The notes beneath the pieces are model-generated. The model was not told the origin of the DNA. It was given only the letters and a program-made list of their open reading frames with translations, and did no database searches. A program made the position numbers and the translations under genes. From Grammothele lineata (lineage: Eukaryota > Basidiomycota > Agaricomycetes > Polyporales > Polyporaceae), in assembly GCA_002150815.3 (NCBI GenBank), contig NDFF03000100.1:1-64000 (forward strand): a stretch of 64,000 bases of DNA, in the 5' to 3' direction. Each line of letters opens with the position of its first letter. The stretch's first letter is position 1. Shown piece by piece: positions 33,943-44,692 of this stretch.

Positions 33943-34613
33943 CGTGTCGCGTTGCGCCAAGTACGATCGCGTAAGGCGTTGCCCGTCGCTTGAATTATCC
34001 GTTTCACGGGCTCATGTGATCCTAGAAAGAAGAACGCGTGAGGAAAATGCGTCATCTGGGAGAATGAAGTAACGCGATACGCTCACCGTAAGCGTTTGGC
34101 GGCGGGCGAGGATGGGAAAGGAGTCTGGCGACGTCAGAGACGAGAGAATAAGCGTATTCGCAGACTTGCGGGCTTGCAAATACTGACTAGTCAAAAGGAG
34201 GTGCTATTTTTCGTGCATCGCGGAGGATCATGACGGGGAATTGCCAAGGGGGAATCATGATGCTAGGACGCTACAATGTGTATTCAGAACACAGTTAGAA
34301 TCTCGAACCTACCACAACATTCATTCACCCAAGACTGAAAAAGCTCACATACTAGGGGAGGGTGCCGGCAAGATGGTTGCCGCGTCCGTGCTGGACGCAC
34401 GGAACGGGTGTGGGTCATGACAGAGTCGCATGTGAGGGCCACGCAACTGCTCCGCGAGGAAAGCTGACGTCGCGGCCGTCACGGGAAGCCCACCACACGT
34501 GGTATTGTAGAGAGGACAGCGCTGATAGCGTCTATAAGCGAGTCAGAACTCGGCATGGGGTATGTGGGAGGTCGGATAGAGAAGTGCGTGGTCATGGTAG
34601 AAGCTGGCTTTGC

Positions 34614-34670
34614 TATGCGGACGCACGGTAAGAACTGACGTCAACGCCGGCCACGTGGCGCGAACGCTGA
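34614..34670 (+). promoter_or_regulatory. conserved SDR upstream module, copy c
   Basis: TGCGGACGCACGGTAAG, then CTGACGTCA, then GGCCACGTGGCGCG. It lies 775-831 bp upstream of the SDR4 start. Confidence 0.5.
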
Positions 34671-34895
34671 AGCCAGCACGACTGTCGCGTGACGCGTTCA
34701 CCTCTGGACCGGCCACTTCTCTTCTGCCATTCGGCGTTACGGTATGGCATGTAACTACCCTGGCTCAGGCTCTTGCAACACCTCGTACGATCTCCTTTAA
34801 ACTTAGCGACCTCCAGGCGGCGGAACATGAACATAACATGAATACGCGGTGAGCCCAGCCTCAGTCCACTTCCCCTCCCATCCCAACACAAAACC

Positions 34896-35150
34896 GCCCT
34901 ATCGACTCGATCGACGGATGTCGCACGTACGTACTCCGTACCTGGCATTCGTCGGCGGGCGGATTGGCCTCCGCCCGTGGCCCGCAGCCCCAAGGTCTCA
35001 TGTAGGCCTTGGAAGAGGTCGGCTGGGAAAGCTTTGTGCTCCCCGGTGCGCGTTTGGTGCCAGCCTAGGTGGCAGCGCCATGACGGGCCGTTGCCAACGC
35101 CGTGCGCGAACGACATCTAGAGCTGCGATTTGGTTGCGAGCACGAGGGGC
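34896..35150 (+). repeat. dispersed repeat copy 4 (short form)
   Basis: Edges GCCCTATCGACTCGAT (34896) and GCGAGCACGAGGGGC (ends 35150). GTGAGC donor-like site at 34849 and TTTCTGAGTGTAG acceptor-like site ending at 35183; putative intron 335 nt. Confidence 0.6.
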
Positions 35151-35940
35151 GAGTCTCTTGTTGTTTGACTTTTCTGAGTGTAGGAGGAGGGTGAGCTGAC
35201 GGGCGTTCGATGTGACAGACTCTTCCGGTCGTGGTGCCTCCATCGGGAACGGGCCCGAACGGCAAAGCACGGAAAGACGGCCATGAACTACGTTCCAGCC
35301 CTCCCGGCCTCGGAAGCAGTTGTTTGTCGATCGGTCGAGTTGATCTGCGCCCCAGACGGACCGCTGGGGCTCGGTAAATCTAGTAATTAGAGTGGTATGT
35401 CTCATCTTGAATGCATCGCACGGCCTCCTTGCTGGCATTGCCGCTCCTTGGTATACACCTGCGCGTGCGCTGCGATCACTCCTGGCTACTTGCGCGCATT
35501 TGACGCGGTGCGGTAAGTAGGTTTGAGGTATGGGCGCGCTGCACCGCACGCATTAGGCGTGTTCCTGGATCATTCATCTCGGCGAAACGCTGCTCAATCC
35601 TCATTGGGATTAGCCCCGTCAACGTCCGCGTCCAAATGTGTTCGATCGTCCGTGTGAGGCGGGATATGGTACATACATACGTATACGCTACCGTCCGAGT
35701 CATGTCCTATCCTCCGGGTTGCTATAGCTAGAGCCGTGACTAAATGGGTGTTACCATACGAGTATCGGAGCGAATAGCGTTGTTAAAGGGGAGAAGTACG
35801 GTAGGGAAGAAAAGTACAGAATCAAGTCCTCATCGCGCCATGGCGTCATAAAACGTCCGGAAGGTGTGAGAACGGCCAAGATGAACGGAACTGTGGACGA
35901 GTGACTCGGACAAGTCCCGGCCGAGTGTCGACCGACGCGC

Positions 35941-38022
35941 TCAGAAGTCCTGCGGGAAGTGGAACACGCGCGCCGGGTCGTACTTGTTCTTGAGCGTCGT
36001 CAGCCGCTCGGTGTGCGTAGGGTAGTAACGCTTGTGCGACTCGGCGGCCGTGTACGTGCTGTCGATGTAGTTCACTGCAGGGTCAGGCCAAATCCGCCGA
36101 TCAGCATTGTCCTCCAAGCAACCGGGGGAACGCGCGACGTACCGTACTCGCGGAACTGCGTGCCCTTCTGGTTGTCCTCCACCGCGGCCTTCATGCCCTG
36201 GATGAACGCGATCCCGTCCGCGTCCGAGACCGACGCCGGGATCGTTCCGTAGTATCTATCCGCCGCCGCCCGGAAGTGTCAGCGTGCCCAGCTCCGCGTC
36301 ACAAGCTCGGATGGGAGAGCTCACTGGATCGAGTAAAGCGCGTTGCGCGCGTCGAACGCGTTGTAGTCAGCGGGGAGGCGCGTCACCGCCGAGTCACCGC
36401 CGCCGTAGAGGTCGCTGCGATCGCGGGTACGTCATCACCATCAGCCGTCAATGTCAGCGTCCGTGCCTCCCCTTCATGAGACCGGGGAGGGTTCAGCGCA
36501 GGGACTCACAAGATGATGAACCATTGAACGGCGCTCTTCGCGCCGGGGCCGTAGAAGTACGCCATGAGCGCGTCGGAGGCGGCGGGCACCATTGGCTCTT
36601 GCTCGCTCACGAACGTGGACGTCGCGTAGAAGGTGTCGTGCGTGTCGGGGGCGAGCGTCGTATTCAGGCTGTCGAGCCCGGTCGTGCCTGCGAGGAAGAG
36701 GACACTCTCGATCCAGTTCTGCGCGTCCATGGTCGTGGCGGTCGGTGTGCCGAGCTCTTTGAGGAGCGGGGCCATCGTCGCATTTACCTTAGCCGCGTCT
36801 GCGGTGTCTGTATGCGTAGGTACATGTCAGCACGACTCGCGGGAGATGGAGAGGAGAGACGAACAGTACTGCCCACTGACGGAGAACGTCGCCCCGTTCG
36901 GACCACCCGGGTTCACGTGCGCCTGCAGCCCGAGGTTGGTATCGAGCGGGTTCTTCGGGTCGTTCGCAAACTTCTGCCACGCCTGCAGACCCTTGCTCGC
37001 CTCCTCCGGCCCATAGTTTGCGAACGTGTACGAGAACGCGATGGAGTCCACCGCCTTGTGCGTGACAGTCGTGAAAGATGTGATGATCCCAAAGCTCGCG
37101 CCCGCACCCGTCGCCGCCCAGAACAGGTCCTCGTGCGTGTCCTTGCTCGCGGTGAGGATGGTCCCGTTCGCGGTGACGATCTCGATGCTCGTCACTTGGT
37201 CCGAGAGGAGGCCCCACGCGCGAGAGGGGAGCCCGAACCCACCCTGGCCCGCGTGCCCGCCGATACCGACGTACGGGCAGGTGCCATGGGCCATGGCGCG
37301 CTCGCCTGCATTAGGGAAGATGCATATAGTTCTGAGAAAGCACGGCAGAAGGATGGCGGAGGTACCCACCGTTCTCCCAGAGGAAGAGCGCGACGTCACC
37401 AAGATGGTTCCCTGCGCCGATCGTGGCGGTGTCGCCGCTGACGGAGAGGTGACGGAGGTTGTCGAGGCTGACCGTCAGGTGGCCGTCCTCGCCTCCGAGC
37501 GCGAACGCAGCGTCTGTAGGCAAACAAGAGCGAGAAAGAACAGGTTAGCTCCAGGGTACAATGATGACTGATACATGATGGCCCGCCCGCCATCACGCGC
37601 TGCGCAACTAGTGTGGTACGGGGCGTGCGCGGGTCAGGAACCAAAAGACTAACATGAGTGACCGCCGCTGCGCGCGTTGACCTTGACGCCGTTGGCAGCA
37701 CCACACTTGACAGCGGCCGCGACACCATACGTGTCGTTGGGGTAGACGAGCGCGACGGGCTTCCACGGGAGCCTGGTGGATCGTCGTCGTTAGTGGGCAT
37801 CAAACCTTCCGCTGCCACGATAAGGACGCACCGCAGGTTAAATGGAGCAGCGTCGGTGGCGTAGGCGGACTCGCCCTGGACGACCGGGTCGAGCCCAGCG
37901 TCCTCGAGACAGTCGAGGAGACCGCTGTCGCCTCGGTTATGAAGCGCGCGGGAGGGGACCCACGCGCCAAGCGTGGACGTCGCGGCGGAAAGGAAAAGGG
38001 AGGATGCAAAGAAGGAGCGCAT
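35941..38022 (-). CDS. secreted FAD-linked oxidase, AA7-type, second copy
   Basis: Duplicate of the gene at 19885 with the same eight-exon structure and canonical splice sites. Signal peptide MRSFFASSLFLSAATSTLGA. FAD motifs: NARSGGHSYAAF (the first Gly of GGGHS is Ser here), GAGNHLGDV and GTCPYVGIGGHAGQGGFG. C-terminus KNKYDPARVFHFPQDF. ATG 38022-38020, TGA 35943-35941. The N-terminal 60 residues have diverged more than the FAD domain. Both covalent-flavin residues (His, Cys) are kept, so it is probably active; the oligosaccharide substrate is unknown. Confidence 0.9.
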
Positions 38023-38117
38023 TGCGAAAAGTAAGAAAGTCGAAGAGGAAGGGTTGAACCGGTTCTGGGAGAGGGTGAGCCCAGGTGGAACGACCTTGGT
38101 GTCTACAGACGGCTTCG

Positions 38118-38124
38118 TTTTATA
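38118..38124 (-). promoter_or_regulatory. TATA box of AA7-2
   Basis: TATAAAA on the minus strand, about 96-102 bp before the ATG. Confidence 0.55.
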
Positions 38125-39207
38125 CCTAGCGCGTTACCCGTCCTGTAACAGATGGGGCCATGGCTGGTGAAAGTATTGCAGATTTCGCTCGGCGCTCGGC
38201 GTAGAGACGCAATGCCGGCCGACGTCAGTTTTGCGCAAACGCCAGGCGGGCTGCAGGATGCGTTCGTTGAGCGGCGTAACAGCCTTGAGCGGGAGCGGGG
38301 TGGCCACGCCGGAGCCGGGCTGCCGGAGTTGGAGTCGGATACCGCCTTGGTGTTTTGACGCTGTGACCCGAGGAGGATCGTAGGCGTAGTGGAGAGGCGC
38401 GGACTCGTCATTGCCGCGGCGCGTCGGGTCAAGAATAGAGCAGGTCAGACGACAATATACTCCGCTGATCTAGGAGGCGAATGTCATTAACGATAGGCTC
38501 GGTATCTGAAAACGTCCTTGCATCTGTCTTTCCGCTCGTCGTTTTGTGCCTGGAAGTATGGAGTTATCAACAGGCGTGGGGGAAATAATAGAGAGCCGGC
38601 GTACATCATACGTTATGCAGCCCCCTAACCTCCGCCAGAGGCGAACAACAGCGTATCTACGGGTCCACGCGGGGCTGATGGGCTGTCTCAGACGATCGGT
38701 CAGTGACTGTTTCGGGGCGATGGAGAAGACAGAAGCTAAGAACAGGAGTAAGCGAAGTTCTGCTACCAGCACAGCAAGTCGGCCATGGCACCCCGGGCAA
38801 CCGGATACGTCACAGACACCGGTAGAGACGGAGCGCCCATGACGGAAGTCCTGCCCGGCACAAGTCCACCTTGACATCGGTCACTGACCGCGATCGCAGA
38901 GTGCGCCCGACATGTCAGTCACGAGAACTCGGCCGGGGCCACAGATGTCAGACAGTTCCACAATTGGGATGCCTATGGGCGAAAACATGTGTGTCATAAA
39001 GTCCATCTCCCGACATCCAAAGCAAGATACCCGAATCCGCCATCGAACTGGGTTGGTGTACCGGGTATATTCGTCGCCGACGCTCATGAGCGGAGAGGAG
39101 ATCATAGGCGGAGTCCATCATGCCGGCAGATGTTGTGGATCCTGAAAAGAGAGAGCACATCAGCAAGAACGAAACAGACGATAAATGAGGTGAAAGCAGA
39201 CAATAAT

Positions 39208-39416
39208 GCCCCTCGTGCTCGATGACACTCATACAGCGAGGGACCGTTTGCGTACGGAGGCACCGATTTGAGCGAGACCTTACGGCGTCGTCAGGCGCGT
39301 GCTCGGTCCTCAAGGAGCGAGCACCGGTCTTGGACTGCGGTCGCGGGCGGGGGCCAGCCCTCCCGCCAACAAGCGTTTGTACAGAGTACGACACCCGTCA
39401 ATCGAGTCGATAGGGC
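39208..39416 (-). repeat. dispersed repeat copy 5 (short form)
   Basis: Edges GCCCCTCGTGCTCGAT and ATCGAGTCGATAGGGC. On the minus strand, GTAAGT at 39470 and CTCTCTTTTCAG ending at 39142; putative intron 329 nt. Confidence 0.65.
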
Positions 39417-39698
39417 CATGCCCGGTGTGTGACACACCGCGACATAGACGTACGGATAGTAGTGACTTACCACATACACGACCGACAACCATACAATCCG
39501 GCATCATCATCCATCGACGACCTCAATATGTACGTCCGGCCCGTCACGACGGAGTGTTGCTATCATTGACACTCGGAGTCAAAGAGGTGAATGTATGCGG
39601 CGTTCGGCCTACATGCGTCGAACCTGAGAAGGGAAGTCACATTAGTTCGAGCGTACTCGACGAAGACATGATATAAAAACAAAAAAGAAAGACATAAA

Positions 39699-39919
39699 GC
39701 CCCTCGTGCTCGATAACGCGCAGACAACCCCGGGGACCGTTTCCATGAGGAAGCATCGTCTCAGCGGAGCGACGAATCGTAGGATTCGTCTAATACTGGT
39801 ACGTGCTGGATCTAGCTGATCCGACCGGCCACCAAAGCTGCGGCCGCGTGAGGGAATTAACCCACCCGCCGACAAACGCATGTACAGAGTACGACGCTCA
39901 TCGATCGAGTCGATAAGGC
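39699..39919 (-). repeat. dispersed repeat copy 6 (short form)
   Basis: Edges GCCCCTCGTGCTCGAT and ATCGAGTCGATAAGGC. On the minus strand, GTGAGC at 39970 and CCCTTCTCAG ending at 39624; putative intron 347 nt. Confidence 0.65.
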
Positions 39920-39970
39920 GCGCAGAAACAGGTCTTCGCAAAGGACGAGTCGGAGGGGATGTATGCTCAC

Positions 39971-40118
39971 GTATGGGTGTTCTAACGGCTCCTCCAGTCG
40001 CAACGACACACGATATTCATGATGACGGGTGGCAATGAGTGCCGGGAAAGGGAGCACTGTGTACAGTCTGAGTGGATCGTTCGCGTAGTAGCGGACTGCT
40101 ACGAGTTTAATATTGGCG
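39971..40118 (-). other. candidate internal exon between two repeat-bearing introns
   Basis: 148 nt between the acceptor of copy 7 and the donor of copy 6 on the minus strand. It stays open in one frame and reads like protein (IKLVAVRYYANDPLR ... YRVSLRLEEPLEHPY). No family recognised. The next exon (39471-39623) does not keep that frame, so the locus may be degenerate. Confidence 0.3.
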
Positions 40119-40219
40119 CTGCAGGATCAGCGAAAACGGCGAATCTAGTAGACACAAACTGTATTAGTTATGAAAGGCTCCGAAAATCTGCACGACGAAG
40201 ATACACGACTAAATCAAAA

Positions 40220-40471
40220 GCCCCTCGTGCTCAATGACCATAGACGCAGCAGGGGACACGTGCCGACGGAGGCACCGTTGCAAGGTGTGGACGTCCGGTG
40301 TCACCTTGAAGCGAGTGCCCACCCCGAGGGGCAGGGACTACTTGCAGCTAACCCATCCATGCCACGCCAAGCACCGACACCATACCCCCTTTGAGCTGCG
40401 GTCACGGACGAGGTGCCAACCTGTCCGCCGACAAACGACGCGTACGCCGCCCGCCGATCGAGTCGATAGGG
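40220..40471 (-). repeat. dispersed repeat copy 7 (short form)
   Basis: Edges GCCCCTCGTGCTCAAT and GATCGAGTCGATAGGG. On the minus strand, GTGAGT at 40575 and a CTGATCCTGCAG acceptor-like site ending at 40119; putative intron 457 nt. Its acceptor is the least certain of the set. Confidence 0.6.
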
Positions 40472-41154
40472 ATAAATCCAGAGAAACAACCGCAAGAGAT
40501 GCACCGCCATTATTGCATATGACGCGGTGACGTTCGTTGTCGTCGAATGGATGAGTGGGACGGGTGACTACTCACGGATATCGACGAGGAGGTCATCGCG
40601 GCTGTTTGTATCCTGGGCCGAGCTTTCGTCCTCAACTGATCAGTCGTCATTCGAAGGTTAAACAGTGGGAAGTCTTGTTGGGTGCGACACGTTGAACATG
40701 GGGAAAAGCAAGGAGGTCTTCAACACGAAGCGGGAGACAACAAGAGCAAAAAGCAGACTGGAAAGACCAGAGCCGCGCCCTGGCGCCACGCGAATTCAGC
40801 GCTCACACCAAGCCAAGGCCCACGTGGACTGAGAGTACGTCACCGGGGTCTTTTCCTCCCGCATACTTGTGTCAAAGAGGCCCTCTTACTCACTTTGGGG
40901 TCTGAGGGCCTCATAGACATTCGTATCCTACCCCCAACGCACTTGGCAAGCGACTCGTTCGTCGCCGCTCCTATAGCCAAGGCTCAACGCGTGGCACTCC
41001 TGTACATTGCGACGTCCTCGGCCCAATTTTACGGCGGATGGACTCATGGGAATGGCATGTATCCTTACTACTTATTCGCTATAATGCTGCTGCTTCCGCT
41101 CATTCTACTCTACGCCTCGGCCAGATATGCATCTGCGATATCCGAACATATCGC

Positions 41155-41841
41155 TCAACAACAAGTGATATAAGTCCCCGGATACCCCTGCGACAACGGC
41201 TCCTTCCTGCGTGCGCGGTGCACCATCCGCTCAAGGATGATGAAACCTAGGACGATATCGTCTAGCATATTCGTATCTGCGAGGTCCTCGCGCACTGCGA
41301 GGCTCGTGTTCTCCCTGGGTTCGAACTTGCTGAACGTGCGGGAGCGGGCGATAACTTCCTGCGTCTTCATATCAATGAGCTAGAATACGCACAGCCGGCC
41401 TGTCAATACCGAGCATGGAATTGGATGCGACTATGCGCAGAGGAGAGCGTAGGCGGCGTACCTCGAAGCGGTTGGGCTGCCGTTGCCATTCGTACGCCCT
41501 CCCATCCGGCGCAGCCCATTTCCTATCTAAGCTGTACTCATAATATGTGAGTTCTCTATGACGTTTCCTACCTCCCCTATTTGGACGTACTCGCTGAGAA
41601 TGCTCTTTCGCGGCATGAGCTCCTTCAGGTCATATCTCTTTCCACGGAGCACGACCTTCGACGCCAGCAACGAGTCGTCAAATTCCGCAATGGTTTCCCC
41701 TGTCGCGTCGCGCAGCGAGAAAGCGCGCGACGACTTTCCGTGCGAGCAGCAGTATAGGGCTGTGCCCGTCGCACTCTCTGTGATTATCGCCGCGGATGGA
41801 TCGGGCGTGCTGAACTCGAAGCGAAGCATGGTCGGTGGCAT
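41155..41841 (-). CDS. DUF6593 domain protein
   Basis: A basidiomycete-expanded family with a Tubby/LURP-like beta fold and no known reaction. 181 residues from exons 41841-41591, 41531-41462 and 41379-41155. Order of recognisable parts: LRFEFSTPDPSAAIITESATGTALY, SRAFSLRDATGETIAEFD, VVLRGKRYDLKELMPRKSIL, then KWAAPDGRAYEWQRQPNRFELID and the closing NMLDDIVLGFIILERMVHR, which fits the family pattern of a C-terminal helix. The intron 1 donor is GTACGT inside the SEY codons; reading through instead would break the frame. No signal peptide. Confidence 0.75.
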
Positions 41842-43214
41842 AGCGAGGAGTGAACGGAGGGACGAAGAGACTTAGGATGAAGGAGAGCGAGGAAGTACGT
41901 GCGCAGTTATGATGAAACGCAGTCCCCGATGATACATATTTGAGAGAACTGCTTTCCCTTTTTTTCTGTGCATGGTGAGGCATATGTACACGTGTACGCA
42001 GCGCCGGGATGGGCGCAATCACGTTGCCGCCAGAATGAAGCTTCTTGAATCCGCGAAATCATTCAACATTCTGTTATGATCATCGTGATAAACGCTACTC
42101 CCGTGCGCCCGGACGTAAGTAGAAGTACATTTCAGCGTGCCTCTATGGGAGTTTCTCAACTTCCCGGCGGCGTCTTTGCGAGATCAGCACTGAGAGAGCA
42201 TCTCATCAAACCTGCTACAAGGACTTACCGTCAAACACTACGCTACCGTTCTCGGTATTGGCGTCCAAAGATGCAGCGCTCAGGAACCTTTGTGTATCTC
42301 GGGATCCAGTACTGCATCACTCACACGGGTACACAGCGGACGGGTGGCACGGTTTTATTCAACATCGATCTCACCGCTAGTGACTATTAACGACCACAAT
42401 ACGTGATACAGAACGACAGTTCTACAACACATGGAACACATAGAATATACGAGATGATTTGATCTGAAAAGAGGGGAAGAGAATCTAGACGTGAAGCGTC
42501 AGAACAATCCACCTGACTGTCACAACCGGGAAGCAAGAGAACTTGAGATTGGAAAGCCCCTCGTGCTCGACCGTGACATGTGCAATCCGAATACGACCTC
42601 AGCTTACGGCGGCAACCGTAACAACCCACAGGCAAGTACGCGTCAGACACAATGTTCCGAGCACGTACCCTGGGGCACCGAGCGCCACTCAGGTACGGTA
42701 CGACCTCAGTCGTAACTATAGTCGAATGGGTTGCGTCTCAGGGGGTGGCCATACCTCCGGGACGACCGTCAAGAGATGATGACGGCCATCGGTCGAGTCG
42801 ATAGGGCAGTGAAGGTATATGCAAAGAAGAGCCATGATGTGAGAACAGCTGTGAACTCACTGCAGACGTAGGTCATGTCTTGAGAGCTTGAAGTGTTGGG
42901 AATCAGGGATCCGTTAGTCGAGAGGGAAAGCTGATGGGAGAAGACAAGCCGCGAGCGCGTCTGTAGCGCGCAATCGATCTGTTCACACTTTATTCACACC
43001 GTCTAATTGCTCCCGCTCAGAACTTCAGGGCCGGCCGGGCGAGACAGTCCCTCATCGTGTGTGGTTACGTCAATAGCCCGATAGTGGACGGAAGCGTCAG
43101 GGAACACCCTCCACTCGAGCCTGTCACTAGCCTCACGGCCCTCATTGACGATTCATAAGCCAACTGTATCGCGCGCGAAAACAACACAAACTCTATCGAA
43201 CACCAATAAATCTA
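41842..43214. other. intergenic region with one dispersed-repeat copy
   Basis: No gene recognised. A 105-codon plus-strand frame at 42076-42390 has no family signature. Dispersed repeat copy 8 lies at 42556-42807. Confidence 0.45.
42556..42807 (-). repeat. dispersed repeat copy 8 (short form)
   Basis: Edges GCCCCTCGTGCTCGA and GGTCGAGTCGATAGGGC. On the minus strand, GTGAGT at 42860 and CCCCTCTTTTCAG ending at 42464; putative intron 397 nt. Confidence 0.65.
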
Positions 43215-44692
43215 CTAATCCTTCTTGGTAGCGTTTGCGCGCCCTTGGAACGCCCATCCAATCTGACTGGCGTGATGTAGCTGGACGCCGAGCTCGTCCG
43301 CGTACTGCCACACCAGCCCCGGGTTCTTCTGGAACATCCGCCCGTTGAAGATTACGTCTGCATCTCCCTGTATGCTCGAGTCAGCACCATCACGCCGCTA
43401 CGCCGTCCTAGTCAAAGCCCTGCATACCTTGTCGAGGATGCTCTGCGCGAGCGGTCCATCATAAATCGCGCCGACGGCAGAGACGAGGATCTTATCCCCG
43501 TGCGCGAGCTTGACGGCCGCGGCGAAAGGGACCTGGTATCCAGGTCCGGCGACGATCTTCTGTGCGGGGGAGTTACCGGAAGAAGAGATGTCGAGAAGAT
43601 CGACGCCGTGCTCGGCCAGTAGACCGGCAAGGCGGACCGTGTCCTCCGACCGCCAGGACTCGGACGGCGGGAGAACGTCCTCGAGCCAGTCCGTTGCGGA
43701 GATGCTGGGTATATGCGCCCTAGTGGTCAGACAGGGGATACTGTGAAGCAATACCGTGAAGAGCGCACCGGAAAAAGAGAGGCATCGTCGGTGGGATCAC
43801 GCCACGAATCGCGTCGACTACTTCGAGCGGGAACCGGACGCGGTTCTCCCAGCTGCCGCCGTACTCGTCCGTGCGCTTGTTGGCAACCGGGCTCAAGAAC
43901 GAGCTGACCAAGAATCCATGCGCGCCGTGGATCTCGATGACGTCGAAGCCGGCACGGACAGCGCGCTTAGCAGCGTCCGCGAACGCCTTCACGATCCGCG
44001 CGATATTGACCTTCGTGAGCTCCTTGGGCGGGAGCAGGGCCGGGTTGTGCGCGACGGGCGAGGGGCCGTACACTTCGTCTGGCCAGCCGCCAGCCGCGAG
44101 GGGCGCGAGAGCGTTTCCGTGCACGAACATTGCGGTCGTGGACGCCTTGCGGCCGCCATGGACGAGCTGGATGCCGATCTTCTGGCCCTGAGAGTGCGCG
44201 AAGGTGACTATATGCGCCCAAGCGGCGGCCTGCTCGTCGTTCCAGATTCCCGCGTCCTCGGGAGATGTGCGCCCCTCAGGAAGGACCGCATTTGCCTCGG
44301 TGATAGAGAGACCTGGTCCGCGCGAAATGATACCGCCGACTGAGTAGCGGCAGTGAGTATAGTACTGGCACCGAAACGAAGCGCGAGCGGACGTACGATG
44401 AGCCATATGCCACGGCGTAATGACACCGTTTTCCGCCGAATACTGGGCGAGTGGAGCGAGCTGAGAAACAGGTCATCGATGAGTATATACTGCAGATATC
44501 CAGCAGGCGGAGTACAAAGGTACCTACCCAGAGGCGATTCTGAAACTCGACGCCGCGAATCTTAATGGGCTTGAAAAGCGTAGGAATCGATTTACCATCT
44601 GGCTGAGGATCGACAGCTGTTCCAGCGGGCGGGTGCTGGAGGGGCGTGAAGTATGGAGCGTTTGTAGAGGGGCGATTGAAGTGCAACGACAT
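43215..44692 (-). CDS. Old Yellow Enzyme-family NADH:flavin oxidoreductase (YqjM-like)
   Basis: FMN-dependent ene-reductase fold reducing activated alkenes with NAD(P)H. 409 residues from exons 44692-44528, 44460-44397, 44339-43769, 43704-43428 and 43367-43215. Seen in order: LFKPIKIRGVEFQNRLW, LAPLAQYSAENGVITPWHMAHLGG, GIQLVHGGRKAS, IEIHGAHGFLVSSFLSPVANKRTDEYGGSWENR (substrate/FMN loop with His-x-x-His), DLLDISSSGNS, and GDADVIFNGRMFQKNPGLVWQYADELG. Close to the YqjM/xenobiotic reductase branch, but the Cys usually found in APLCQYS is Ala here. No signal peptide, so cytosolic. Confidence 0.88.

Larger units (their letters stand above)
32270..34740 (-). repeat. SDR duplication unit 4 (gene plus both flanks)
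   Basis: Direct-orientation counterpart of the 26180-28760 unit: same gene, same flank order, same distant upstream module. Confidence 0.7.
33943..35940. other. SDR4 promoter region to AA7-2 3' flank
   Basis: No gene. In order: duplicated SDR promoter, conserved module c, dispersed repeat copy 4, and from about 35640 the right arm of the AA7 inverted duplication. Confidence 0.45.
35640..39055 (-). repeat. right arm of ~3.4 kb inverted duplication (AA7-2 arm)
   Basis: Reverse-complement counterpart of 18835-22265. The match continues through the AA7 gene, its promoter and a conserved upstream stretch (GTTCTCGTGACTGAC near 18933 and its complement near 38920). Confidence 0.85.
38023..41154. 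other. repeat-rich region between AA7-2 and the DUF6593 gene
   Basis: Up to about 39055 it is the AA7 arm. Then three dispersed-repeat copies sit at about 500-bp spacing, each flanked on the minus strand by donor- and acceptor-like sites. A 163-codon plus-strand open frame at 40682-41173 has a C-terminal hydrophobic stretch (YYLFAIMLLLPLILLY) but overlaps the DUF6593 gene end and has no recognisable family. Confidence 0.45.

Noticed and set aside
36284..37441. 385-codon plus-strand open frame
   Set aside because: It is antisense to the spliced AA7-2 gene and Arg-rich, a GC-content shadow.
39208..40471. CRISPR-like array from regularly spaced repeats
   Set aside because: Repeat units exceed 200 bp, spacing is about 500 bp, and the genome is eukaryotic.
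40682..41173. 163-codon frame with a C-terminal hydrophobic segment
   Set aside because: Overlaps the end of the DUF6593 gene on the other strand, no family, no splice or promoter support.
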